From positions 7,122 to 71,121 of the forward strand of contig JAEYQO010000057.1 of NCBI GenBank assembly GCA_023409975.1: 64,000 nucleotides of DNA, in the 5' to 3' direction. Positions 44,110 through 52,956 of the stretch are shown here, piece by piece (positions within the stretch are counted from its first letter, which is position 1; every line of letters starts with the position of its first letter). A program made the translations under genes and the position numbers. This DNA comes from Bacteroidota bacterium. Lineage in GTDB: Bacteria; Bacteroidota; Bacteroidia; Chitinophagales; Chitinophagaceae. The notes under the pieces were generated by a model. It was given only the letters and a program-made list of their open reading frames with translations, was not told the DNA's origin and made no database searches.

Positions 44110-46560
44110 TTAAAAGTTAACAGCCAGTTTTACGTTGAAGAGTCTTGAAGTTAGCCTGTTTGGTACAGCGAAGGTCCGTCCGCTGGTCTGGTCCTGGATC
44201 CAGGAGTAGGAAAGCGTGTTTTGAATTCCCAGGAGGTTGAAGACTTCGAGGCTGATCCAGACAGATTCGAGATTCCGGAAGAAGCTGTAAGCTGGTCTTT
44301 TTCTGCGGTCGGGATCGAGGAGGAGGGCAGAGAAGCCTATATCGACACGTTTATAGTCCGGCAAGCGGAGTGTATCGCCATAGCGTTGCTGGTCGGGCGG
44401 ACCAAAAGGCAGTCCTGTGGCGTACATGAAGTTGAGGTGCGCTTTAAAATTCTTATTCTGAGGCAGGTAATCCTCGAAATACATTCCGAGCATGAAACGC
44501 TGATCTGTGGGACGGGGGACATAGCCGGGATGAATGGTAGCGCTGTCTGCGCCGTCGAGGGACTTCAGAACGATCTGATCATCCGTTACATCTTCCATGG
44601 CTTTCATAACACCAATGCTGATCCAGGAGGTAGCATCCTCCACCAGATCGCCGTATAGCCTTACTTCTGCACCCATTGCATAGCCAAGGGCGTTGTTTTT
44701 GCCGAAGTACCGGATCCGTACATTGTCATACTCATAGGGGACAATATCCCAGAGCTTCTTGTAATACAGTTCTGTCGTGAGCTTGAACGGTCTGTTATAC
44801 ATCTTGAAGTTCCAGTCGCTGCCGGCTACCAGATGCATAGACTTCTGTGCTTTTAGATCTTTGTTTACCTGGCCATTCAGATCGCGCATTTCCCGATAGA
44901 ATGGTGGCTGCGCGTAGAGGCCGCCAGCCAGTTTGAAGACAATATCTGTCTTCCATTCGGGTTTATAGGCCATCTGTACTCTTGGACTGACGATAAACTC
45001 ATCATTCAACAGATTGTAGTTGAACCGCACCCCTGCAGAAACAGTAAGGTCGAGCGAGTCGTTGAACCTGAAATTGTCCTGAATAAAGCCACTGATCCTC
45101 GTGTAGTCGAAAGTTGAAGAAGATCTGAACATCCGCATCATCACGAGTGAGTCCTGCAGATAGGGCTGCGTAAAACCTGCGGAATCGCGGCGCTCCCACT
45201 CATGCAGCCTGTCGCTTATTGAGGTGAACTGTGCATCTGCTCCCCAGCTTAGGAAATGTTTGCCTACTTCCAGTGAGCCGCGGTGGGCGAGGTTGCCGAC
45301 ACTGACTTTGAGGAAGTTTCTTGCATAATTGTGCACGATGCCAGTGCCCAGATAGGTCTTTATCTGGCCAAAGTTTTCCTTAGCCAGATCTGTCTCCAGT
45401 TCTCCCAGAAGATATTCTCCGCTGATATCGTAAGTCTCTCTTTCGTTCGTTTGGAAACCTGAAGCCAAGAATTTGAGTTTCAGGCGCTGGTTAGGTCTGT
45501 AGGTTGTTGAAAGACCACCGAAGCGGGAGTCGAACTGATCTATTTCGCTGCCCTGGTAGAACACCCGAAGCTGGTAAGCCTGATTGATGACACCGAAGCT
45601 GGAGGTCATCTCTTCCGGTATGAAGTTAAACCTGTTACGCGCGTAGTTGCCGAGAAATTCTACTTCCCATTTTTCATTGAAACGGTAATTTACCAGTCCT
45701 TGAACGTCGGTGAAAGTGGGGTTATAGATGCCCTTGGTGGGCTGAGATTGCAGCAGGTATTGATTGCTCTTTTGTCTGAGACCTACCAGGTAAGTCAGTT
45801 TTTCGTTTTTAGATGCACCTTCGATATGAGCGCTGGCGCCGAGCAGGCTGGCCATTACACTTCCGCGGAATTCTGTGGGACGTTTATAAGTGATATCCAG
45901 AACACTGCTCATCTTGTCGCCATAACGGGCCTGGAAGCCACCGACTGAGAAATTGACGCCGGATACGAGATCAGCATTGATGAAGCTTAGACCTTCCTGC
46001 TGACCAGAGCGCGTGAGGAAGGGGCGGTAGATTTCGAAATCGTTGACATACACCAGGTTTTCGTCATAGTTTCCGCCGCGGACATTGTATTGTGAGGTGA
46101 GCTCATTGTTTGTGCCCACAAAAGTTTTAATAAGGCCTTCGATGCCACCGATGGCGCTGGGCAGTTGCCGAACTTTCCTGACATCAACCTTGATCATGCC
46201 CGATTCGTAACGTTCATTATCCGCAACCTTTACAAACTCTGTAAGCGTGTTGGAGAGGGCCTTCAATGAAAGGTTTAACTGCCTTTCTGAGGAATCGGGC
46301 AGGGTGATCTGACGCTTCAGAAGTTCATATCCATGGGCATTGAAAACGATAGTTAGTTTTCTTCCGGCGGGCACCTGAAATTCGTACCGTCCCTGTGGGT
46401 TGGTAGCGGTTCCGTACCCGGTACCTTCCACGGCTACATTCACCAGGTCGATAACCTGTCCTGACTCATCTGTAATGACCCCGTAAAGAGTAGCTGTCTG
46501 GGCAAGGGCGGTTTTTCCTGCGAACAGGAGTACAAGCAGCAGTAGAAACTTCTGTGGCAT
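44110..46560 (-). CDS. TonB-dependent receptor with carboxypeptidase-like domain
   Basis: 816 residues. Signal peptide MPQKFLLLLVLLFAGKTALAQ, CarboxypepD-regulatory-like domain (TLYGVITDESGQVIDLVNVAVEGTGYGTATNPQGRYEFQVPAG), plug with GGIEGLIKTFVGTNNELTSQYNVRGGNYDENLVYVNDFEIYRPF, then the barrel ending LTSRLFNVKLAVNF. The NELTSQYNVRGGNYDENLVYVN wording marks a common Bacteroidota receptor class lacking SusD. Ligand unknown. Last gene of a minus-strand unit after rpe (29-nt gap). Confidence 0.9.
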   Translation of the reverse strand: MPQKFLLLLVLLFAGKTALAQTATLYGVITDESGQVIDLVNVAVEGTGYGTATNPQGRYEFQVPAGRKLTIVFNAHGYELLKRQITLPDSSERQLNLSLKALSNTLTEFVKVADNERYESGMIKVDVRKVRQLPSAIGGIEGLIKTFVGTNNELTSQYNVRGGNYDENLVYVNDFEIYRPFLTRSGQQEGLSFINADLVSGVNFSVGGFQARYGDKMSSVLDITYKRPTEFRGSVMASLLGASAHIEGASKNEKLTYLVGLRQKSNQYLLQSQPTKGIYNPTFTDVQGLVNYRFNEKWEVEFLGNYARNRFNFIPEEMTSSFGVINQAYQLRVFYQGSEIDQFDSRFGGLSTTYRPNQRLKLKFLASGFQTNERETYDISGEYLLGELETDLAKENFGQIKTYLGTGIVHNYARNFLKVSVGNLAHRGSLEVGKHFLSWGADAQFTSISDRLHEWERRDSAGFTQPYLQDSLVMMRMFRSSSTFDYTRISGFIQDNFRFNDSLDLTVSAGVRFNYNLLNDEFIVSPRVQMAYKPEWKTDIVFKLAGGLYAQPPFYREMRDLNGQVNKDLKAQKSMHLVAGSDWNFKMYNRPFKLTTELYYKKLWDIVPYEYDNVRIRYFGKNNALGYAMGAEVRLYGDLVEDATSWISIGVMKAMEDVTDDQIVLKSLDGADSATIHPGYVPRPTDQRFMLGMYFEDYLPQNKNFKAHLNFMYATGLPFGPPDQQRYGDTLRLPDYKRVDIGFSALLLDPDRRKRPAYSFFRNLESVWISLEVFNLLGIQNTLSYSWIQDQTSGRTFAVPNRLTSRLFNVKLAVNF

Positions 46561-46589
46561 AAGTCTGAAAAACGGGAAAAAGATACAAT

Positions 46590-47243
46590 TTATTTTCCCA
46601 GTGCTTTCAGTCGGCTAATGGTTTCTGCAGGGTTGGTAGAAGAGAAAACTGTATTTCCGGCTACCAGAACATCAGCTCCGGCTTCGATGATGGTAGCGGC
46701 ATTGTCCAGCGTGACACCTCCGTCGATCTCTATCAATGTTGGGGCGTTACGTTCGCTGATCAGATTTTTCAGGGAACGGATCTTGTCCAGCGTCCTTTGA
46801 ATGAATTTTTGTCCGCCGAAGCCTGGGTTTACACTCATCAGGCAGACGAGATCTACATCCTCAATAACATCGGACAGTGATTCGACAGGTGTATGAGGAT
46901 TCAATGCTACCCCTGCTCTCATTCCCAGTGCTTTGATAGCCTGCAGGCTTCTGTGGAGATGTGTAGAAGCTTCCAGGTGAACGGTAAGAATATCAGCTCC
47001 TGCCTTGGCGAAATCCTCAAAATACTTCTCAGGTTCCACGATCATCAGGTGCACATCAAAGGTCTTTTGAGCCTGTTTTTTCATGGCGGCGATGACCGGA
47101 AGTCCAAAGCTGATATTTGGGACGAACCTGCCATCCATTACATCGAGATGAAACCAATCTGCATCGCTTTGATTGATCATATCTATATCTGCTGCCAGAT
47201 GAAGGAAATTGGCTGAAAGAATGGAGGGGGCGATGAGTGCCAT
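46590..47243 (-). CDS. rpe: Ribulose-phosphate 3-epimerase
   Basis: 217 residues, TIM barrel: APSILSANFLHL, WFHLDVMDGRFVPNISFG, FDVHLMIVEPEKYF, VCLMSVNPGFGGQKFI, EIDGGVTLDN and VAGNTVF. These hold the metal and catalytic aspartates of the pentose-phosphate epimerase that interconverts ribulose-5-P and xylulose-5-P. Lies 20 nt behind the TPR lipoprotein gene and 29 nt before the TonB receptor. Confidence 0.97.
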   Translation of the reverse strand: MALIAPSILSANFLHLAADIDMINQSDADWFHLDVMDGRFVPNISFGLPVIAAMKKQAQKTFDVHLMIVEPEKYFEDFAKAGADILTVHLEASTHLHRSLQAIKALGMRAGVALNPHTPVESLSDVIEDVDLVCLMSVNPGFGGQKFIQRTLDKIRSLKNLISERNAPTLIEIDGGVTLDNAATIIEAGADVLVAGNTVFSSTNPAETISRLKALGK

Positions 47244-47263
47244 ATGCTTAAGTCTGTTTAAGA

Positions 47264-48280
47264 TTAATTGCCAAGTCTGCGAACACCTTCCTTAGCTTCC
47301 GGATAGTCTGCAGCAAAAACCAGGGCCTGTTTGTAATCCGCCAGGGCTTCCTGATTTTTTCCCATCAGTTCGCTGACAAGGCCGCGGTTATAATACGCTT
47401 CAGCGTCCGTTGGTTCCAGTTTAGTGACGATATCAAACTGTCTCCAGGCTTTCTCCAGGGAATCCTGTTGCATAAGGATCCAGCCCGTGTTGAAGAAGGA
47501 ATTGACGTAGTCGGAGTTGTAGAGGATGCTTTGTCTGTATAACTCCTTTGCCTTCTCGAAATCCCCCTGATCCTGGTAATACATTGCTTTTGCGTAAAGC
47601 GGAAAGACGTCTGTTGTGTCGAGCCTGAACGCATTTTCGTAATACTGGAGGGCAACCGGATCTTTCCTGTAGCTATGAATATTACCCAGTTGAAGGAGGG
47701 CATCTTTGTAACCGGGGTCGACCTGAACGGCTGTCAGGAAGCTGGAGATGGCTTTTGTGGTGTCTTTAAGTTCTTTATAGATGATGCCTTTGAGGAAGTA
47801 ACCTTCCGGGTTCATAGCATTCTGTCTGAGCACGGTATTGATCTCTGCGAACGCCTTGGTGTAGTCCTGCAGGAAGATCATCATTTTGGCAATTTTCAGA
47901 CGGGCTCTGGGATCGCGGGGATTTAGTTTGATGGCCTTTTCGATCCAGGCGATGGAACCATCAATATCCTTGTGTTCAAACATCAGATCGCCGATGGCGC
48001 TGAAATATTCCGATTTTGTAGAGTCCAGGGAAACGGCGGTTTTGAAATCTTCCAGCGCCAGTGTGTCCTGTTTCAGATGAACGAGGAGTTGTCCTCTTTC
48101 GAAATAGAGCCTGGCGTTTTTGGGGTCTTTCCGGATGAGCGCGCTGGCGGCTTTTACCTCGGGTAGCTGAAAAGCGGGATGAGTGACCGTGCTTCCTGTA
48201 TCGGAGGTATTTCCGCCACAGGCGCTGAATACAACCACGATGATTAAAAGGGAGCATACCTTGATTAAGGTAGATTTCAT
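47264..48280 (-). CDS. TPR-repeat lipoprotein
   Basis: 338 residues from ATG 48280, chosen because it starts the lipoprotein signal (lipobox FSAC, Cys21). About eight tetratricopeptide repeats fill the rest, for example ARLYFERGQLLVHLKQDTLALEDFKTAV, EYFSAIGDLMFEHKDIDGSIAWIEKAI and AEAYYNRGLVSELMGKNQEALADYKQAL. Likely a periplasmic/outer-membrane scaffold; partner unknown. First gene of the rpe/TonB receptor unit. Confidence 0.88.
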   Translation of the reverse strand: MKSTLIKVCSLLIIVVVFSACGGNTSDTGSTVTHPAFQLPEVKAASALIRKDPKNARLYFERGQLLVHLKQDTLALEDFKTAVSLDSTKSEYFSAIGDLMFEHKDIDGSIAWIEKAIKLNPRDPRARLKIAKMMIFLQDYTKAFAEINTVLRQNAMNPEGYFLKGIIYKELKDTTKAISSFLTAVQVDPGYKDALLQLGNIHSYRKDPVALQYYENAFRLDTTDVFPLYAKAMYYQDQGDFEKAKELYRQSILYNSDYVNSFFNTGWILMQQDSLEKAWRQFDIVTKLEPTDAEAYYNRGLVSELMGKNQEALADYKQALVFAADYPEAKEGVRRLGN

Positions 48281-48485
48281 GCACGCAAACTTAAGCAAAT
48301 TATAGCGATGGGATTCTGACCTTCAGGCTGTTTTAACGGTTTTACGATCAGGTGATCATTGAGTATTGGAAGAAGGTGAGCCTGACCAGAGGCGCCGGCT
48401 AAAGTTTTAACGAGAAGTTAAGCAGTAAGATTTATTAGCATGCTATGGCCGGGAGTATGATTTTTGAGTTCCAAAACAAAACAAA

Positions 48486-48596
48486 ATGATCGACCGAGTG
48501 GTATCCAGAAAAATGGCCCGCGAACGCAGGGTTCTCATTAAGATTGTCCTTTACGTATCGGTGCTCACCTGTATTAACCTGGCTGCGCTGCTTTAA
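48486..48596 (+). CDS. Possible 36-aa single-pass membrane protein
   Basis: A short frame starting ATG at 48486: MIDRVVSRKMARERRVLIKI then VLYVSVLTCINLAALL. A basic N-terminus followed by one hydrophobic helix that reaches the stop suits a small membrane protein. It overlaps the convergent DUF3109 gene end by four bases. No homology known to me; translation is unproven. Confidence 0.35.
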   Translation: MIDRVVSRKMARERRVLIKIVLYVSVLTCINLAALL

Positions 48597-49177
48597 TCAG
48601 TCTTTGTCAGGAAGTATTCATGAGCAGTGGCGTCGAGTGCTTTATAGAACTCTTCGCCATACTTACGGATCAGGGGCGCCTTCAGAAACTGGTAGACGGG
48701 CACCTTCAGGCTGTTACCCAACTTACAGGCGGGTTTGCAGAGTGATTTCCGGGGCTCATAGTTAACCATCTCATATCCTTCACTCTCTGTGATTCTTATG
48801 GGGTAGAGATGACAAGAAATAGGTTTTTGAAAATCAATGATCCCTTCTTTCCAGGCCTTTTCTATTGCACATTTCACAATTCCACCTTCTTCGATATAGG
48901 CGTAGGTACAGATTCCGCCTTCCACAGTAGGTGTGACATATCCGTATTCATCATCCCAGGTATGAGTACCCTGGTTTTCGATCTCCTCAATGAACCTATC
49001 GGAGAGGAGGTGTTTGATCTTGGGATAAATATTGGCGAGGATATGGGTTTCGTCTTCCGTCAGTGGGGCGCCACAGTCTCCATCGACACAACAGCCTCCT
49101 TTGCAGGCGTTCAAGTCGCAGACAAAATGCTTTTCTACTACTTCATCACTTAGCAGAACCTGGTCAATTGCAATCAT
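48593..49177 (-). CDS. DUF3109 family protein
   Basis: 194 residues. Cysteine-rich: CDLNACKGGCCVDGDCGAPL near the N-terminus, then CTYAYIEEGGIVKCAIE, PISCHLYPIRI and CKPACKLG, as in DUF3109 proteins, which resemble the YkgJ-type putative Fe/Zn-cluster proteins. Cytoplasmic; function unknown. Same strand as the CBS and hydrolase genes but separated by 73 nt. Confidence 0.88.
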   Translation of the reverse strand: MIAIDQVLLSDEVVEKHFVCDLNACKGGCCVDGDCGAPLTEDETHILANIYPKIKHLLSDRFIEEIENQGTHTWDDEYGYVTPTVEGGICTYAYIEEGGIVKCAIEKAWKEGIIDFQKPISCHLYPIRITESEGYEMVNYEPRKSLCKPACKLGNSLKVPVYQFLKAPLIRKYGEEFYKALDATAHEYFLTKTD

Positions 49178-49250
49178 TTAGGCGGGATTTCGCTGCAAAG
49201 TTCCGGATATTTTCAGACAATTAAAGGAAGAGGCGGCTGAGATGAGAGAA

Positions 49251-49913
49251 TTACATATTGATGTAGTTCATCAGCAGCTTGTAGCGTTCCAGCATGTCTT
49301 CCTGGTGTCCCTGTTCACCGTATACTTGCTTCACGCCGTAGTTATGGCGTTCGAAGGTGGCTGCCAGGCCCTGCAGGTCTGTTTTATTGGTCTTGAGGGT
49401 GATTTCAATCCTGCCGGTGGCTTTATTGGTAAATAACTGGGAGCTGATGATGATCACATCTTCACTCTCGCATATTCGTGCGATGGTGGCGAGGCTGTAT
49501 TCTCTCGGTGGCATTTCGAGAACGATAATGCCGCCGGGGTTGTCAAGCCCACTGTTTTCTGCGATGTATTTCAGAAGATCGTCCCGGGTTATGGCGCCCA
49601 GGTAGGTATTCTGGTTATCGACTACAGGAACAATATTCAGGTTTTGCTGGTGTGCTACTTTCAATGCTTCGAAAGGGTGGCCCGTGGCGAATACTGCTGG
49701 TCTGTAATGAAGGAAATTAGCTTTACTGAGAGGGGATTCAGGCGTGTCCCAGTCAAGCAGCTCATTTTCCTGTACGAGAGCCAGGTATTTCTGATCCTGT
49801 ACCAGGGGAAGCTGCGTGAAATTATTCTCATCCATCAGGAACAGCGCACGGCTGCCGGTATCTGCAGGAGCCAGTGTGGGGACTATTGGTGATATGAGGT
49901 TTTGAATATCCAT
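49251..49913 (-). CDS. CBS-domain protein
   Basis: 220 residues. Two CBS motifs (about 1-60 and 68-125; HRPAVFATGHPFEALKVAHQQNLNIVPVVDNQNTYLGAITRDDLLKYI) followed by an ACT-like region (about 130-195, GIIVLEMPPREYSLATIARICESEDVIIISSQ). Such stand-alone proteins bind adenine nucleotides and probably sense energy charge; target unknown. Follows the alpha/beta hydrolase gene by 104 nt. Confidence 0.85.
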   Translation of the reverse strand: MDIQNLISPIVPTLAPADTGSRALFLMDENNFTQLPLVQDQKYLALVQENELLDWDTPESPLSKANFLHYRPAVFATGHPFEALKVAHQQNLNIVPVVDNQNTYLGAITRDDLLKYIAENSGLDNPGGIIVLEMPPREYSLATIARICESEDVIIISSQLFTNKATGRIEITLKTNKTDLQGLAATFERHNYGVKQVYGEQGHQEDMLERYKLLMNYINM

Positions 49914-50017
49914 TGGTATTCACAAGTCTTCGAACCCGTGTATACACAACAATACAAAACATGAACCAGTTTGCCAACTGGAACTGATTATAACAGAATA
50001 ATTACAAACTGAAGCGG

Positions 50018-50782
50018 TTATCCCTGATGTTTAGCCAGAAACTCTGAAAGGATAATGTTGAATTCACCGGGTACCTCCATCATGGGAGCATGACCGCATT
50101 TGTCGATCCAGTGCAATTCGGAGTTTGGGATTAGTTTTCTGAATTCTTCTGCGACCAAAGGGGGAGTGATCGTATCATTTTTGCCCCAGATCAGGCAGGT
50201 TGGACGGGTGATCTGTTTCAATTCGTCACCAAGATTGTGGCGGATGGCGGACTTCGCGAGAGCGATGATCTTAAGAGCTTTCAGGCGGTTGTTCACGATG
50301 CTGTACACCTCATCTACCAGTTCTTTAGTAGCGATTGCAGGGTCATAGAAGGTGAGTTCCACCTTTTTGCGCATGAACTCATAGTCACCACGCTTAGGAT
50401 AGGTTTCACCCATTCCATTTTCAAAGAGCCCGGAGCTACCGGTGAGGATGACTGTTTTTACTTTTTCCTGGTGCTTCAGTGTGTACACCAATCCGACATG
50501 GCCGCCCAGGGAATTCCCCATGAGATGAACCTGATCGAGCCCTCTTGCGTCAATGAATTTTTGAACATGCTTAGCCAGTCCGGCAACACTGGTATCGAGA
50601 ATTCCGAGGTCAAACAGCGGTAGAATAGGTATGATAACCATGTGAGTCCGCCTGAAATGTTCGATCACATCTTTGAAATTGCTCAAGGCACCAAACAGTC
50701 CGTGTAACAAAACCAGCGGTTCTCCCTCGCCTTCTTCAACATATTTGAATTTACCTAAGTGTTTGATCTCGTAATCCATCAA
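50018..50782 (-). CDS. Alpha/beta hydrolase
   Basis: 254 residues. Oxyanion motif LLHGLFGALSN, nucleophile elbow GNSLGG (Ser91), Asp203 in WGKNDTITPP, His231 in CGHAPM: a complete catalytic triad. No signal peptide, so cytoplasmic. Substrate unknown; the sequence resembles the MhpC/carboxylesterase group. Confidence 0.9.
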   Translation of the reverse strand: MMDYEIKHLGKFKYVEEGEGEPLVLLHGLFGALSNFKDVIEHFRRTHMVIIPILPLFDLGILDTSVAGLAKHVQKFIDARGLDQVHLMGNSLGGHVGLVYTLKHQEKVKTVILTGSSGLFENGMGETYPKRGDYEFMRKKVELTFYDPAIATKELVDEVYSIVNNRLKALKIIALAKSAIRHNLGDELKQITRPTCLIWGKNDTITPPLVAEEFRKLIPNSELHWIDKCGHAPMMEVPGEFNIILSEFLAKHQG

Positions 50783-50927
50783 GTGCTTTAAATCGCTGCT
50801 AAAATACTATTGTTTCACAGAATTTGTATATACCCTGACCAAAGTCAAGTTTTTTGTGATAGTTCAAAACCCATGCAGACGTAGTCTTTTGAGGTTTTTT
50901 GTAGCAGCCTGTTCGACAAGCTTAACC

Positions 50928-50935
50928 TAAATTTG
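50928..50935 (+). promoter_or_regulatory. -7 element of ispG
   Basis: TAAATTTG matches TAnnTTTG; it ends 11 bases before ATG 50947 (17 before ATG 50953). A TTTG at 50898-50901 is too far for a standard -33. Confidence 0.45.
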
Positions 50936-50946
50936 CAGTACGAAAA

Positions 50947-52956
50947 ATGTCTATGCTCCAGTATTATTGTCCCTCTCTTACTAACTATCAACGTTTAAGG
51001 ACCCTCCCTGTTCAGATAGGAAATCTTATTCTGGGAGACGGGCATCCCATCCGGGTGCAGACAATGACCACAACGGATACTATGGATACGGCAGGTACTG
51101 TCGCCCAGACGATACGTTGTATTGAGGCTGGTGCAGAGCTGGTTCGTATTACGGCACCAAGCAAGCGGGAGGCAGAGAATTTACTGGAGATTAAAAAACA
51201 GGTGAGGGCAGCGGGCTTTGAGACTCCTTTGGTTGCGGATATACACTTCACACCGAATGCTGCCGAGATAGCGGCTCGTATTGTCGAAAAGGTGCGGGTA
51301 AATCCGGGTAATTACATTGATAAGAAGAAATTCGATTTCATTGAATATACGGATGATGCTTATGCTGCCGAGATTGAGCGTATCCGGGAACGGTTTACAC
51401 CCCTCGTAAGAATTTGCCGGGAACATGGCACGGCTATGAGAATCGGCACCAATCATGGATCGCTTAGCGACAGGATTATGAGTCGGTATGGAGATAGCCC
51501 GATCGGCATGGTGGAGAGCGCTATGGAGTTTCTGCGAATTGCCCGGGATGAGCGCTACCATCAGATCGTGTTGAGTATGAAATCCAGCAATCCACAAGTG
51601 ATGGTTCAGGCTTATCGGCTTCTGGTGAAACAAATGATGCAGGAGTTCGGCGAGTGCTATCCGCTTCACCTTGGTGTGACGGAAGCAGGAGATGGTGAAG
51701 ATGGCCGGATTAAGAGCGCTGTGGGGATCGGCACATTGCTGGAAGATGGTATTGGAGATACCATCCGGGTGTCTTTGACAGAGGATCCTGAGTTTGAAAT
51801 TCCGGTATGCAGGGATATTGTTAAGCGATATGTTCAGCGAGCAGGTCACAAGGCGGTGCCGGAACTGAACAGTAGGGAGCGAATCTATCTTCCCTATAAT
51901 CCTTTCGAATATCAAAGATCTTCCACGACGCCTATTGGTAAGATGGGATACCGGAATGTGCCGGTGATACTGGCTGATTACAGTAGATCGGTAGTGACTA
52001 CGGAGGCCCTTGAAGCTGTCGGTTATCGCTATGATGCTCTCACTGATAAATGGAATATCGGGGATCAGGCGGCGGATATGATTTATACCGGCGACCAGTT
52101 ACCGGAATTTGCATTGCCGGGAACACTGCAGGTGGTTTGCGATTATGCAACCTGGAAGCAGGCACCGAACAAGGATCAGCTCATCCCTTTAATGGACCTG
52201 CAGACGTATCGTGGTCTTGAGGGAGTCTTACAATCGACACATCTGGTTTCCGTTGATGCTGCGGGAGATTGGGGGGAGTTGGTGGCTATGCTGGAACTTG
52301 CCAGAAACGACCATCAGTTAGTCCTGTGCATCTCAGCCAGCAATGAACACCGTATGTCTTCGATCCGCAGGCTGCTCATAGAGATGCGGGAGCGAGAGGT
52401 GCTTTGTCCGCTGATTCTCAGGTTGGAAAGCAGAGGCGACACAGTCGACGAACAATTAATATCGTTTGCAACTGATGCCGGTGCGCTATTGCTGGATGGA
52501 TTTGGCGATGGACTCTGGCTTTCGGGAGAGGCGGATAATTTACTGCAGGTGAAAGTCAGTGGTCGCACCTATCTGCCGGTTTCCAGCTATAGTCAGTTTC
52601 TAAATAATACTGCGTTCTCTATTCTTCAGGCTACCCGTACGAGGATCAGCAAAACGGAATATATCAGTTGTCCGAGCTGTGGCCGTACTTTATTCGATCT
52701 TCAGGAGACAACGGCGAAGATCCGGGCTGCAACAAATCATCTTAAGGGCGTGAAGATCGCTATCATGGGGTGTATAGTTAATGGACCCGGGGAAATGGCG
52801 GACGCTGACTTTGGGTATGTTGGCAGCGGTCCCGGTAAGATCACACTTTACAAGGGCAGGGAGGTCGTCAAGAAAAACGTGCAGAGCGAGATTGCAGTAT
52901 CGGAGCTTATCCAACTGCTGAAAGACAGTGAAGTGTGGACTGAACCTGTGGTCTAG
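50947..52956 (+). CDS. ispG: 4-hydroxy-3-methylbut-2-enyl-diphosphate synthase (large type)
   Basis: 669 residues (ATG 50953 is an alternative). The TIM barrel (GDGHPIRVQTMTTTDT, ADIHFTPNAAEIAA, RVNPGNYIDKKKFD, RIGTNHGSLSDRI, GVTEAGDGEDGRIKSAVGIGTLL) is followed by an inserted domain (about 290-560) and the Fe-S domain with Cys575, Cys578 (CPSC), Cys609 and Glu616 (GCIVNGPGE). The large form is normal for Bacteroidota, Chlamydia and plants. It makes HMBPP in the MEP isoprenoid pathway. Ends in a CTAG shared with the convergent gene. Confidence 0.97.
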   Translation: MSMLQYYCPSLTNYQRLRTLPVQIGNLILGDGHPIRVQTMTTTDTMDTAGTVAQTIRCIEAGAELVRITAPSKREAENLLEIKKQVRAAGFETPLVADIHFTPNAAEIAARIVEKVRVNPGNYIDKKKFDFIEYTDDAYAAEIERIRERFTPLVRICREHGTAMRIGTNHGSLSDRIMSRYGDSPIGMVESAMEFLRIARDERYHQIVLSMKSSNPQVMVQAYRLLVKQMMQEFGECYPLHLGVTEAGDGEDGRIKSAVGIGTLLEDGIGDTIRVSLTEDPEFEIPVCRDIVKRYVQRAGHKAVPELNSRERIYLPYNPFEYQRSSTTPIGKMGYRNVPVILADYSRSVVTTEALEAVGYRYDALTDKWNIGDQAADMIYTGDQLPEFALPGTLQVVCDYATWKQAPNKDQLIPLMDLQTYRGLEGVLQSTHLVSVDAAGDWGELVAMLELARNDHQLVLCISASNEHRMSSIRRLLIEMREREVLCPLILRLESRGDTVDEQLISFATDAGALLLDGFGDGLWLSGEADNLLQVKVSGRTYLPVSSYSQFLNNTAFSILQATRTRISKTEYISCPSCGRTLFDLQETTAKIRAATNHLKGVKIAIMGCIVNGPGEMADADFGYVGSGPGKITLYKGREVVKKNVQSEIAVSELIQLLKDSEVWTEPVV

